This document shows, piece by piece, positions 17,422-26,203 of a stretch of 64,000 bases of DNA. A program made the translations under genes and the position numbers. The stretch is from Streptomyces xanthochromogenes (GTDB lineage: Bacteria > Actinomycetota > Actinomycetes > Streptomycetales > Streptomycetaceae). The notes under the pieces were generated by a model. It made no database searches and was not told the origin of the DNA. It saw only the letters and a program-made list of their open reading frames with translations. The first letter of the stretch is position 1. Each line of letters begins with the position of its first letter. Where the stretch lies: the NCBI RefSeq assembly GCF_014650455.1, contig NZ_BMUZ01000012.1, positions 248,001-312,000 on the forward strand. The letters run 5' to 3'.

Positions 17422-19949
17422 TGCGGGTCCCGCTTTCCTGGCTGCGGGAGTACGTCGACCTCCCCGCCACCGAGACCGGCCGCGACGTGCAGGCCAGGCT
17501 CGTCGACGCCGGCCTGGAGGTCGAGACCGTCGAGCAGCTCGGCGCCGGGCTCAAGGGCCCCCTCGTCGTCGGCAAGGTCCTCACCATCGAGGAGCTGGAG
17601 GGCTTCAAGAAGCCCATCCGCTTCTGCACCGTCGACGTCGGCCCGGCCAACGGCACGGGTGAGCCGCAGGAGATCGTCTGCGGCGCCCGCAACTTCGCCG
17701 TCGGCGACAAGGTCGTCGTGGTCCTGCCCGGCGCGGTGCTGCCCGGCGACTTCGCGATCGCCGCGCGCAAGACGTACGGCAAGACCTCGCACGGCATGAT
17801 CTGCTCCAGCGACGAGCTGGGCATGGGCCCGGACACCACCGGCGGCATCATCGTGCTGCCCCCGGAGCACGAGGTCGGCACCGACGCGATCGCGCTGCTC
17901 GAACTCGTCGACGAGGTCCTCGACATCGCGGTCACCGCCAACCGCGGCGACTGCCTGTCGATGCGCGGCGTCGCCCGCGAGACGGCCATCGCCTACGGTC
18001 TGCCGCTGCGCGACCCGGCGCTGCTCGACGTGCCCGCGCCCAACTCGTACGGCTACCCGGTCAAGGTCGCCGACCCGATCGGCTGCGACCGCTTCACCGC
18101 GCGCACCGTGACCGGTCTCGACCCCGAGGCCCGCTCCCCGATCTGGCTGCAGCGCCGGCTGCAGAAGGCCGGGATGCGTCCGATCTCGCTCGCCGTCGAC
18201 ATCACCAACTACGTGATGATCGAGCTCGGCCAGCCGCTGCACGCCTACGACCGCAGCCTGGTCGACGGCCCCATCGGCGTCCGCCGCGCCGAGGCCGGCG
18301 AGCTGCTCACCACCCTGGACGGCACCAAGCGCAAGCTGGACGCCGCCGACCTCGTCATCACCGACAACCGGGGCCCCATCGGCCTGGCCGGTGTGATGGG
18401 CGGAGCCAACACCGAGATCGCCGACTCCGTCACGGACCCCGAGACCGGCGAGGTCAAGGGCACCACCGAGGTCGTCATCGAGGCCGCGCACTTCGACGCG
18501 GTCGCCATCGCCCGCGCCGCGCGCCGCCACAAGCTGACGTCCGAGGCGTCCAAGCGCTTCGAGCGCGGCGTCGACCCGCAGGCCGCGGCCGCGGCCGCCC
18601 AGCGGACCGTCGACCTGCTCGTGCTGCTCGCGGGCGGCACGGCCGAGGCCGGCGTCACCGAGATCGTCTCGCCGTCCGCGCCGCGCAGCATCTCGATGCG
18701 CGCCGACCACCCCGACCGCGTCGCCGGCGTCGAGTACGGCCGCGAGAGCGTCGTACGCCGTCTCCAGCAGGTCGGCTGCGACGCGTACGGGCAGGACGAG
18801 CTCGTCGTGACCGTGCCGTCCTGGCGGCCCGACCTCAGCGAGCCGAACGACCTGGCCGAAGAGGTCATCCGTCTGGAGGGCTACGCCAACCTGCCCTCCA
18901 CGCTGCCGAAGCCGCCCGCCGGACGGGGTCTGACGGAGCGTCAGCGACTGCACCGCCGGGTCGGTCGTGCGCTCGCCGGGGCCGGGTTCACCGAGGCGCC
19001 GAGCTACCCGTTCGTCGCCGAGTCGGTCTTCGACCAGCTGGGTCTGGACGCCGGGGACCCGAACCGCAAGGTCGTGAAGCTGGTCAACCCGCTCAGCGAC
19101 GAGGAGCCGGCGCTGCGCACCACGCTCCTGCCGGGCCTCCTGGCCACGCTGCGCCGCAATGTCGGCCGCGGCAGCCACGACGTGGCGCTGTTCGAGACGG
19201 GCCTGGTCTTCCACCCGTCCTCGACGCCGGGCGTCGCCGCCAGGCTGCCCGTCGACCGCCGCCCCACCGACGAGGAGATCGCCTCGCTGGACGCCGTGCT
19301 GCCGGTGCAGCCGCGGCACGTGGGCGCCGTGCTCGCCGGTGCGCGCGAGCAGGCCGGCTGGTGGGGCAAGGGCCGCCCGGCCGACTGGGCCGACGCCGTC
19401 GAGGCGGCGCGCGCCGTCGCCCGCGAGGCGGGGCTCGAACTCGCCGTGGACCAAGGCCAGTACGGCCCCTGGCACCCGGGCCGCTGTGCCGAGCTGTATG
19501 TGTTCCCCGAGGGCGTCAAGACCCTCGTCGGGCACGCCGGTGAGCTGCACCCGCGCGTCGTCAAGGCGTTCGGTCTGCCCGCCCGCAGCTGCGCGATGGA
19601 GCTGAACCTCGACGACCTGGAGCAGGCCGGCGAGGGCGTGGTCCAGGCGCCGAGCATCTCCACCTTCCCGGTGGCCACCCAGGACGTCGCGCTCGTCGTG
19701 GACGCCTCGGTGCCGGCCGCCGCGGTGGAGAACGCGCTGCGCGTCGGCGCCGGTGAACTCCTTGAGTCCATCCGCCTGTTCGACGTCTACAGCGGCGAGC
19801 AGACCGGCGCGGGCAAGAAGTCCCTCGCCTACGCGCTGCGGTTCCGTGCCGCCGACCGCACCCTGACCGTCGAGGAGGCCTCGGCCGCCCGCGACGCGGC
19901 GGTGGCCCAGGCCGCCGAGTCCACGGGCGCGGTGCTGCGCGGCGCCTAG
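17421..19949 (+). CDS. pheT: Phenylalanyl-tRNA synthetase beta subunit
   Basis: 842 residues, full length. Starts MRVPLSWLREYVDL; tRNA-binding OB domain around CTVDVGPANGTGEPQEIVCGARNF; B3/B4 editing region; B5; the catalytic-like core; and a C-terminal ferredoxin-fold anticodon-binding domain (STFPVATQDVALVVDASVP...LRFRAADRTL). ATG 17421 shares its A with the pheS stop (TGATG), so the subunits are translationally coupled for equal synthesis. Confidence 0.96.
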   Translation: MRVPLSWLREYVDLPATETGRDVQARLVDAGLEVETVEQLGAGLKGPLVVGKVLTIEELEGFKKPIRFCTVDVGPANGTGEPQEIVCGARNFAVGDKVVVVLPGAVLPGDFAIAARKTYGKTSHGMICSSDELGMGPDTTGGIIVLPPEHEVGTDAIALLELVDEVLDIAVTANRGDCLSMRGVARETAIAYGLPLRDPALLDVPAPNSYGYPVKVADPIGCDRFTARTVTGLDPEARSPIWLQRRLQKAGMRPISLAVDITNYVMIELGQPLHAYDRSLVDGPIGVRRAEAGELLTTLDGTKRKLDAADLVITDNRGPIGLAGVMGGANTEIADSVTDPETGEVKGTTEVVIEAAHFDAVAIARAARRHKLTSEASKRFERGVDPQAAAAAAQRTVDLLVLLAGGTAEAGVTEIVSPSAPRSISMRADHPDRVAGVEYGRESVVRRLQQVGCDAYGQDELVVTVPSWRPDLSEPNDLAEEVIRLEGYANLPSTLPKPPAGRGLTERQRLHRRVGRALAGAGFTEAPSYPFVAESVFDQLGLDAGDPNRKVVKLVNPLSDEEPALRTTLLPGLLATLRRNVGRGSHDVALFETGLVFHPSSTPGVAARLPVDRRPTDEEIASLDAVLPVQPRHVGAVLAGAREQAGWWGKGRPADWADAVEAARAVAREAGLELAVDQGQYGPWHPGRCAELYVFPEGVKTLVGHAGELHPRVVKAFGLPARSCAMELNLDDLEQAGEGVVQAPSISTFPVATQDVALVVDASVPAAAVENALRVGAGELLESIRLFDVYSGEQTGAGKKSLAYALRFRAADRTLTVEEASAARDAAVAQAAESTGAVLRGA

Positions 19950-19969
19950 TCCGCGCGACGGCGCACGAA

Positions 19970-20002
19970 GAGGGGCGCACCGGCACTGCCGGTGCGCCCC
20001 TC
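19970..20002 (+). terminator. Terminator after pheST
   Basis: Perfect 16-bp stem (GAGGGGCGCACCGGCA and its complement) around one base, 21 bases after the pheT stop. A second hairpin, CCCTTCTCAC/GTGAGAAGGG, follows at 20026-20053. Confidence 0.85.
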
Positions 20003-20176
20003 TCCTCGTTGCCGGACGCGCCTTCCCCTTCTCACTCGTTCGGGTGAGAAGGGCGGACGATCCCCGCCGGAGGGCTCGGGCGGTCGAAACAATCGAGGCG
20101 GCCGGGCAGGCCGGTGCGGCTTCCGGCTGCGGGGTCCGGTGCCCATGCAGGGTGCAGGCCGAGGGGGGCCGACGGC

Positions 20177-21250
20177 ATGATCCGTACACCGGGATGGACC
20201 ACCGCCTGTGCGACGGCATTGCGCTCCCGCCGGGCCGCGGCCCTCGCGCTCGTCCTGCCGTCCTGCTGGCTCGCCCTGGTCGTCGCCTGGGAGCTTGCCT
20301 GCCCGTCGGCCGGTGCGGACGGCATGGTCCTGCGGATCGTGACGTGCGTGGCCTTCCTGATCGCCGTGGTGTGGCTGGCGGCCGGCGTCCGCAGCACGGC
20401 GGAGCGGGAGTTGCGGCGCATCCGGCACATCGCCGAGGTCGCCCAGCGGGTGCTTCTTCGCCCCCTGCCCGCTCGGCTCGACGGCATCGCGCTGGCCGCC
20501 GGGCAGCTCTCGGTCAGCCGGGGCGCGTCGATCGGGGGCGACCTCTACGAGGCGATGTCGACCCCGTACGGGGTCCGCGTGGTGATGGGCGATGTGCGCG
20601 GCCACGGGCTCGGCGCGATCGGCGCGGTCGCCGCCGTCCTCGGCAGCTTCCGCGAGGCCGCCTACGACGAGCCCCAACTCGCGGGCGTGCTGCGGAGGTT
20701 GGACCGAGCCCTCGCCCGGCATCTGCGCGAGCGCTGCCGCGCCGAGCACCCGGCGTCCGGCGGCGCCGAGCCGGAGAGACCGCTCGGTGAGGACTTCGTC
20801 ACCGTACTGCTCCTGGAGATCCGGCCGTCCGGTGAGGTGTACGCCCTCAACTGCGGGCATCCCTGGCCCTATCGGCTCGACCGGGGCGCCGAGCCCCTCA
20901 CGCCCGGCGACCCGCTGCCGCCGCTCGGTCCGTTCCCGCTGCCGGCCGAACTGCCCCCGCTGCGCTGCACCCGGCTGCTGCCGGGCGAGGCGCTCTGTCT
21001 GTACACCGACGGCGCAGAGGACGCCCGGGACGACGCGGGGCGGTTCTTCGCGCTGCGGGAGGCGCTCACGGTCGCCTCCCGCCCCTCGCCGGTGTCACCG
21101 GCCGATGTGGTCGAGCGGGTACGGCGCGCGCTCCTGGCCCACACCCGCGGCCGGCTCTCCGACGACGTGGCCCTCCTGGTGCTGCGCAACGACCGGGTCC
21201 GGGTGCCCGCCCAGTCGGCGGCCGGTGAGGCGGCCGGTGCGCACCGCTGA
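20177..21250 (+). CDS. PP2C/SpoIIE-type serine phosphatase, membrane-associated
   Basis: 357 residues. Two N-terminal membrane helices (ALALVLPSCWLALVVAWEL and VTCVAFLIAVVWLAAGV), then a SpoIIE/PP2C phosphatase domain with metal-binding Asp in SIGGDLYEAM and VVMGDVRGHGLGA, CGHPWPYRL, LYTDGAEDARD and DDVALLVL. Such enzymes usually dephosphorylate anti-anti-sigma factors. No STAS or anti-sigma gene is adjacent. ATG 20177 has GAGGGGGG 9 bases upstream; a longer in-frame start at 20114 has no site. Confidence 0.85.
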   Translation: MIRTPGWTTACATALRSRRAAALALVLPSCWLALVVAWELACPSAGADGMVLRIVTCVAFLIAVVWLAAGVRSTAERELRRIRHIAEVAQRVLLRPLPARLDGIALAAGQLSVSRGASIGGDLYEAMSTPYGVRVVMGDVRGHGLGAIGAVAAVLGSFREAAYDEPQLAGVLRRLDRALARHLRERCRAEHPASGGAEPERPLGEDFVTVLLLEIRPSGEVYALNCGHPWPYRLDRGAEPLTPGDPLPPLGPFPLPAELPPLRCTRLLPGEALCLYTDGAEDARDDAGRFFALREALTVASRPSPVSPADVVERVRRALLAHTRGRLSDDVALLVLRNDRVRVPAQSAAGEAAGAHR

Positions 21251-21433
21251 CGACGGGGCGCCGTCGCCCTGCCGGGAGTGCCGGGCAGCGCGGACAGGGC
21301 GGCGGCGCCGAGGGCGGGCCGCCGCACTGTACGAGGGGGAGCCGGCGGCCCGACCGCCTCAACGGGAGGCGGGTTCAGAGTCAACCGACTGGGGGCGCCC
21401 GTGGGCAGAGGGCGCGGCGCATAAATGCGGGTA

Positions 21434-21460
21434 CTCGGTTCACACCCCGTGTGAACCGAG
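21434..21460. promoter_or_regulatory. Perfect 12-bp inverted repeat upstream of the TPR regulator
   Basis: CTCGGTTCACAC, three bases, then GTGTGAACCGAG. It covers the -35 position of a TACGCT -10 box at 21467-21472 and lies 39 bases before ATG 21500. It looks like a dimeric regulator site, perhaps autoregulatory. Confidence 0.6.
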
Positions 21461-21499
21461 CTCGATTACGCTGGCCACACCGAGCCGTTGGAGGGGCCC

Positions 21500-22840
21500 A
21501 TGCAGCCCAATACCCTGCTCGACGCCCTGGTGGACGAGGCGGGGATCTCGCACGCGGGTCTGGCGGCCCGGGTGAACCAGGCGGGACGGGCCAGAGGTCT
21601 CGCACTCAGATACGAACACACCGCGGTGGCACGGTGGTTGAAGGGGCAGCGCCCGCGCGGCCAGGTGCCCGACCTGATCTGCGAGGTGCTCGCGGGACGG
21701 CTGCGCCGCCGGGTCACCCTCGACGACATCGGCCTCGGGGTGCCGGGCGAGCCGGCCCCTCTGCACGGCTCGCCGCTCGCCGGGTTCGTCGAGCGGGCCA
21801 CCGCCCTGTGGCGCTCGGACGAACAGCAGCGCACCCACATCCTCGACGCCCCCGCCGTCACCGGCACCCCGGCCGTCATGCCCGTATGGGAGTGGGAGAA
21901 CCCGCCGGAGGACACCGACGTGTCCCGCAACGGCCAGACGGCGGTGGGGGAATCCGACATCGAGATGCTGCGCTCGGCCCGTGAGCACTACGAGCTGATG
22001 TACCGCAAGGCGGGCGGCATCGCGACCCGTGCGCGCATCGTCGGCTTCCTCAACGCCGAGACGGCGCCCCTGCTGCGGGGCGGCTACCCGGACGCCACCG
22101 GGCGTCAACTGCACCGCGCCACGGGCGGGTTGGTGGCCATCGCGGGAATCTGTGCCTACGACTCCAATGCCCAGGGTCTTGCCCAGCGCTACTTCCACCA
22201 GGCGCTCCGGCTCGCAAAGGCCAGTGGGGACAGGGGACTTGGCGCCTACGTCATCGCGCTGCTCGTCAACCAGTCCCTGTTCATGCGGGACTACCGCCAG
22301 TCGGTCGCCTTCGCGGAGGCGGCGCTGCGCGCGGCGGGCGGCAGCCTGAGCCCCGCGCTCGCATCCGATCTGCACGCCATGCAGGCCAAGGCGTACGCGC
22401 ATCTCGGGGACGGGCACAGCGCGCTGTCCTCGATCAGGAGCGCGGAGTCGGCGGCCGGGCGGGTCCGGCCGGGCCAGGAGCCGGCCGAGACCGGTTACGT
22501 CCAGCCGGGCCTGGTCAACGTCCAGGTGGCCGAGGCCCTGCTCAGCCTCGGCGATCTGGCGGCGGCGCGCGAACAGGCCGCCCTCGCGGCCGACGAGCCC
22601 TCCCACGACAGGGGCAGGGTGCACCGCCTCGCGATGCTCGCGCAGATCGAGCTGCGACAGGGCGACGCAGACCGGGCCGTGGCCACCGCGGTCGAGATGG
22701 CGGAGCGGGCCCGGGGGATGGAGTCGCAGCGATTGCGCGACCGGCTGCGCGTGGTGCGCGAGCACCTGATCGAGAGCGGTTGCGCGGGCGCCGACGAGGC
22801 CGCCGAGCTGATCGACGGGGCGCTTCGCGTTCCCCTGTAA
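21500..22840 (+). CDS. Helix-turn-helix/TPR regulator (NsdA-like family)
   Basis: 446 residues. The N-terminal ~80 residues form a DNA-binding-like module (LLDALVDEAGISHAGLAARV, then YEHTAVARWLKGQRPRG). After a linker come helical repeats consistent with TPRs (about 190-430; e.g. GLAQRYFHQALRLAKASGDRG and ALLVNQSLFMRDYRQSVAFAEA). This resembles the Streptomyces NsdA-type proteins that affect sporulation and antibiotic production; that link is from memory. ATG 21500 follows GGAGG by 6 bases; an upstream TTG at 21488 is part of that site. A strong inverted repeat sits in its promoter. Confidence 0.72.
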   Translation: MQPNTLLDALVDEAGISHAGLAARVNQAGRARGLALRYEHTAVARWLKGQRPRGQVPDLICEVLAGRLRRRVTLDDIGLGVPGEPAPLHGSPLAGFVERATALWRSDEQQRTHILDAPAVTGTPAVMPVWEWENPPEDTDVSRNGQTAVGESDIEMLRSAREHYELMYRKAGGIATRARIVGFLNAETAPLLRGGYPDATGRQLHRATGGLVAIAGICAYDSNAQGLAQRYFHQALRLAKASGDRGLGAYVIALLVNQSLFMRDYRQSVAFAEAALRAAGGSLSPALASDLHAMQAKAYAHLGDGHSALSSIRSAESAAGRVRPGQEPAETGYVQPGLVNVQVAEALLSLGDLAAAREQAALAADEPSHDRGRVHRLAMLAQIELRQGDADRAVATAVEMAERARGMESQRLRDRLRVVREHLIESGCAGADEAAELIDGALRVPL

Positions 22841-22891
22841 TCGTCAGCCTGCTGCGATATTGCCATCTACTTGTCGGAAGGTGGCAGAAAC

Positions 22892-23428
22892 GTGCAGTGG
22901 ACGAACCTGAGCGAACAAACTGTGTATGAAAATCGCTGGTTTCGGGTCAACCTCGCGGACGTAGAGCTTCCGGACGGGCGACACCTGGACCACTTCCTGA
23001 TCAGGCTGCGCCCGGTCGCCGTCGCGACCGTCGTCAACGCGGCCAACGAGGTGCTGCTGCTGTGGCGGCACCGCTTCATCACCGACAGCTGGGGCTGGGA
23101 ACTGGCCGCCGGAGTCGTGGAGGACGGCGAGGACATCGAGGCCGCGGCCGCCCGGGAAATGGAGGAGGAGACCGGCTGGCGGCCGGGACCGCTCAAACCC
23201 CTGCTCACCGTCGAGCCCGCCAACGGGCTCATCGACGCCCGGCACCATCTGTTCTGGTCCGAGTCGGCCGAGTACATCGGCCACCCCGAGGACGACTTCG
23301 AGTCGTCACGGCGTGAGTGGATACCCCTCAAGCTGGTGCCCGACATGGTCGCCCGGGGGGAGGTCCCGGCCGCCAACATGGCGGCCGGACTCCTGCTCCT
23401 GCACCATCTGCGACTGGCCGACGGCTAG
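22892..23428 (+). CDS. NUDIX hydrolase
   Basis: 178 residues. Complete NUDIX box: GVVEDGEDIEAAAAREMEEETGW (read as G-x5-E-x7-REMEEE-TG). Resembles ADP-ribose pyrophosphatase-type NUDIX proteins with an N-terminal beta region (TVYENRWFRVNLADVELPDG). GTG 22892 is chosen with GGAAGG 10 bases upstream; a TTG at 22871 would add seven residues including that site. Hydrolyses a nucleoside diphosphate linked to X; substrate unknown. Confidence 0.85.
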   Translation: MQWTNLSEQTVYENRWFRVNLADVELPDGRHLDHFLIRLRPVAVATVVNAANEVLLLWRHRFITDSWGWELAAGVVEDGEDIEAAAAREMEEETGWRPGPLKPLLTVEPANGLIDARHHLFWSESAEYIGHPEDDFESSRREWIPLKLVPDMVARGEVPAANMAAGLLLLHHLRLADG

Positions 23429-23440
23429 TCGCACGGTTCC

Positions 23441-23698
23441 CTAGCGGCCGAGGGCCTGCCACACGGCGAGCGAGAGCGCGCCGAGGGCGGCCAGTGCGGT
23501 GAGGGCGGGGAGCGGCCACCTCAGGTGTTCCAGGGCCGCCACCCGTCCCACCGTCTCGGTCAGTTCACGTTCCGTCTGCTCGCTCCGCTGGGCGAGCAGC
23601 GCGAGCTGCCCGTCCATGTGGGCCATGCCGACGTCCAGGCGGCGGCGTAACTCCGCCAGTTCGTCGACGGTGGTCGAATGTCCCGGGTGGCTGGACAC
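23441..23698 (-). CDS. Small coiled-coil protein with C-terminal membrane anchor
   Basis: 85 residues: a charged helix with heptad-like pattern (VDELAELRRRLDVGMAHMDGQ ... TERELTETVGRVAALEHL split here) followed by one C-terminal membrane helix (LPALTALAALGALSLAVWQAL). GTG 23698 has AAGGAG 7 bases upstream; a longer frame to 23815 lacks one. Function unknown. Convergent with the NUDIX gene. Confidence 0.65.
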   Translation of the reverse strand: MSSHPGHSTTVDELAELRRRLDVGMAHMDGQLALLAQRSEQTERELTETVGRVAALEHLRWPLPALTALAALGALSLAVWQALGR

Positions 23699-23797
23699 GG
23701 TGGGGCTCCTTAGTCCTGTCCGGACGTGCCATGGATGTGTTGGCTCAGAGTCAACTCGCCGTGTCCCAGGGGCGGGAGCGTGTGCGATGGGCATATG

Positions 23798-23837
23798 CGG
23801 GCTCGTGCCGCACACCCGGTGTGCGCGGTACGAGCCC
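23798..23837 (-). terminator. Terminator after the hydroxybutyryl-CoA dehydrogenase gene
   Basis: Long stem: CGGGCTCGTGCCG pairs with CGGTACGAGCCCG (one G-T pair), then CACAC/GTGTG after a two-base bulge, loop CCG. It lies 52 bases beyond the stop of the minus-strand gene ending at 23890. Confidence 0.7.
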
Positions 23838-23889
23838 GGCTCAGGCCTTTCAGGCGTACACCCGCGTATACAGAAGTACGCCGTTTTAC

Positions 23890-24750
23890 TCAGGCGTACG
23901 AGTAAAAACCGGACCCGGTCTTCCGGCCGAGGCGCCCGGCGTCGACCATCCGCTGGAGCAGCGGGGGAGCGGCGTACAGGGGCTCCTTGAACTCGTCGTA
24001 CATCGAGTCCGCGACCGAGGCGACGGTGTCCAGACCGATGAGGTCGGAGAGCTTCAGCGGGCCCATCGGGTGCGCGCAGCCCAGCTCCATGCCGTTGTCG
24101 ATGTCCTCACGGCTGGCGATGCCCGACTCGAACATCCGGATCGCCGAGAGCAGATACGGAATCAGCAGCGCGTTGACCACGAACCCCGAGCGGTCCTGGG
24201 CGCGGATCGCGTGCTTGCCGAGGACCTTCTCGACCAGGACCTGGGCGCGGCTGATGGTGCCCTCGGACGTGGTGAGCGCGGGGATCAGCTCGACCAGCTT
24301 CTGCACCGGGGCCGGGTTGAAGAAGTGGATGCCGATGACCTGGTCGGGCCGCGAGGTGGCGACCGCCAGCTTCACCAGCGGAATCGAGGAGGTGTTGGAG
24401 GCCAAGATCGCGTCCGGGCGGGTCACCACCTGGTCGAGGACCTGGAAGATCTCGGTCTTGACCTGCTCGTTCTCCACGACCGCCTCGATCACGAGGTCGC
24501 GGTCGGCGAACTCGCCCAGGTCGGTGGTGAAGCTGAGCCGGCCGAGCGTCGCGTCGCGCTCCTCCTCGGTGATCTTGCCGCGCTCCGCGGCCTTCGAGAG
24601 GGAGTTGTGCAGCCGGGTGCGGCCGATCTCCAGGGCCTCGCCGGTGGTCTCGGCGACCATGACGTCCAGGCCGCTGCGGGCGCACACCTCCGCGATGCCC
24701 GCGCCCATCTGGCCACAGCCCACAATTCCGACGCGTTCGATGTCGGTCAC
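23890..24750 (-). CDS. 3-hydroxybutyryl-CoA dehydrogenase
   Basis: 286 residues. NAD-binding motif VGIVGCGQMGAGIAEVCARSG near the N-terminus, DLVIEAVVENEQVK, the active-site NTSSIPLVKLA region and HFFNPAPVQKLVELI, then the signature DRSGFVVNALLIPYL and GCAHPMGPLKLSDLIGLD. Oxidises 3-hydroxyacyl-CoA to 3-oxoacyl-CoA with NAD(P), in butyrate/PHB or phenylacetate-type metabolism. GTG 24750 is preceded by GAAAGG at 6 bases. It stands alone and is divergent from the glycosidase-like gene. Confidence 0.9.
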   Translation of the reverse strand: MTDIERVGIVGCGQMGAGIAEVCARSGLDVMVAETTGEALEIGRTRLHNSLSKAAERGKITEEERDATLGRLSFTTDLGEFADRDLVIEAVVENEQVKTEIFQVLDQVVTRPDAILASNTSSIPLVKLAVATSRPDQVIGIHFFNPAPVQKLVELIPALTTSEGTISRAQVLVEKVLGKHAIRAQDRSGFVVNALLIPYLLSAIRMFESGIASREDIDNGMELGCAHPMGPLKLSDLIGLDTVASVADSMYDEFKEPLYAAPPLLQRMVDAGRLGRKTGSGFYSYA

Positions 24751-24919
24751 ATCGTGCCTTTCGCTTCGCTCTACTGCCGTCCCCGGCGGGTCCCCCGTGT
24801 GATTCCGGCGCCCGCCTTCGGCCCCTGACGTTACTCCGGACGCGCGTGTGCCAGTGGGGCCGGGGCGGGCATGCTGTCCGGTACACCTGGGCCGACGGGA
24901 TCCGAGCGAGGGGTGTGAC

Positions 24920-26179
24920 GTGGGGCGAATCACGCGCAGGAGCTTTGTGGCGGGCACGGCGGGAGCCCTGAGCGGGCTGGTCACGGTGGGCGGCGCGACG
25001 GCCGCCGGCCGGGACGGAACGCTGGAGCGGGCGGTGCGGGACATGGCGGGCAGGAGGCCGCGGCGGGAGTTCCGCGGGGTGTGGCTGGCCACCGTCGCCA
25101 ACCGGGACTGGCCCTCCGGGGCCGGGCTGTCCGCGCAGGCGCAGCGCGCCGAACTCCTGGCCCATCTGGACAAGGCGGTCGAGCGGCGGCTCAACGCGGT
25201 GGTGTTCCAGGTCCGCCCGACCGCCGACGCGCTGTGGCCGTCCCCCTACGAGCCGTGGTCGCAGTGGCTCACCGGAACGCAGGGCCAGGACCCCGGCTGG
25301 GACCCGCTGGGCACCGCCGTGCGCGAGGCGCACCGGCGCGGCCTCGAACTGCACGCCTGGTTCAACCCCTACCGCGTCGCGAACCACACGGACCCGTCGC
25401 TGCTGGTTCCCACCCACCCCGCGCGGCTGCACCCCGACTGGGTCGTCCCCTACGGCGGGAAGCTGTACTACAACCCGGGGCTGCCCGAGGTCCGCCGGTT
25501 CGTCGAGGACGCGATGCTGGACGCGGTACGCCGCTACGACATCGACGGCGTGCACTGGGACGACTACTTCTACCCCTATCCCGTGGCGGGCCAGAGCTTC
25601 GACGACGACGCGGCGTACGCGCGGTACGGGTCCGGCTTCCCCGACCGCGATGCCTGGCGGCGCGACAACATCGACCTCCTGGTGCGCGAGACGGGCGCCC
25701 GGATCAAGGAGCTGCGTCCCCGACTCCGGTTCGGGATCAGCCCGTTCGGGGTGTGGCGCAACAGGGCGAGCGATCCCCGGGGCTCGGCGACCACGGCCGG
25801 CGCCCAGACCTACGACGACCTGCACGCCGACACCCGCGCCTGGGTCCGCGAGGGCCTCGTCGACTACATCTGTCCCCAGCTGTACTGGAACATCGGGCTG
25901 GCCGCCGCCGACTACGCCGTCCTGGTGCCGTGGTGGGACGAGGTCGCGCGGGGCACCGGCGTCGACCTGTACATCGGCGAGGCCCTCTACAAGGCGGGGG
26001 ACCCGGCGCAGCCCGCCGCCTGGCAGGACCCGGCCGAGCTGTCCCGCCATCTGACCCTGGCCGATCGCCACCCCTCGGTGCGCGGCCACTGCTTCTTCGC
26101 CGCGAAGGAAGTGGCCGAGGACCGCATCGGGGCCATGGCCCGCGTCGTCGCCGACCACTACACGGCCCGGGCCCGCTGA
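24920..26179 (+). CDS. Tat-exported family 10-like glycosyl hydrolase (GHL10/DUF187)
   Basis: 419 residues. A twin-arginine signal (RITRRSFVAGTAGALSG) directs export of a folded protein. The GHL10 domain follows: EFRGVWLATVANRDWPSG, NAVVFQVRPTADALWPS, ELHAWFNPYRVAN and the acidic DIDGVHWDDYFYPYP, where the catalytic acids are expected. GTG 24920 follows GAGGGG by 7 bases. Likely acts on a cell-wall or extracellular glycan; substrate unknown. Confidence 0.85.
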   Translation: MGRITRRSFVAGTAGALSGLVTVGGATAAGRDGTLERAVRDMAGRRPRREFRGVWLATVANRDWPSGAGLSAQAQRAELLAHLDKAVERRLNAVVFQVRPTADALWPSPYEPWSQWLTGTQGQDPGWDPLGTAVREAHRRGLELHAWFNPYRVANHTDPSLLVPTHPARLHPDWVVPYGGKLYYNPGLPEVRRFVEDAMLDAVRRYDIDGVHWDDYFYPYPVAGQSFDDDAAYARYGSGFPDRDAWRRDNIDLLVRETGARIKELRPRLRFGISPFGVWRNRASDPRGSATTAGAQTYDDLHADTRAWVREGLVDYICPQLYWNIGLAAADYAVLVPWWDEVARGTGVDLYIGEALYKAGDPAQPAAWQDPAELSRHLTLADRHPSVRGHCFFAAKEVAEDRIGAMARVVADHYTARAR

Positions 26180-26203
26180 GCCGGGCCGTGGTGCGGGTCC
26201 TCC

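Noticed and set aside
20026..20053. SOS (LexA) box near CTCACTCGTTCGGGTGAG
   Set aside because: Does not match the GAAC-N4-GTTC pattern; better read as a second hairpin after pheST.
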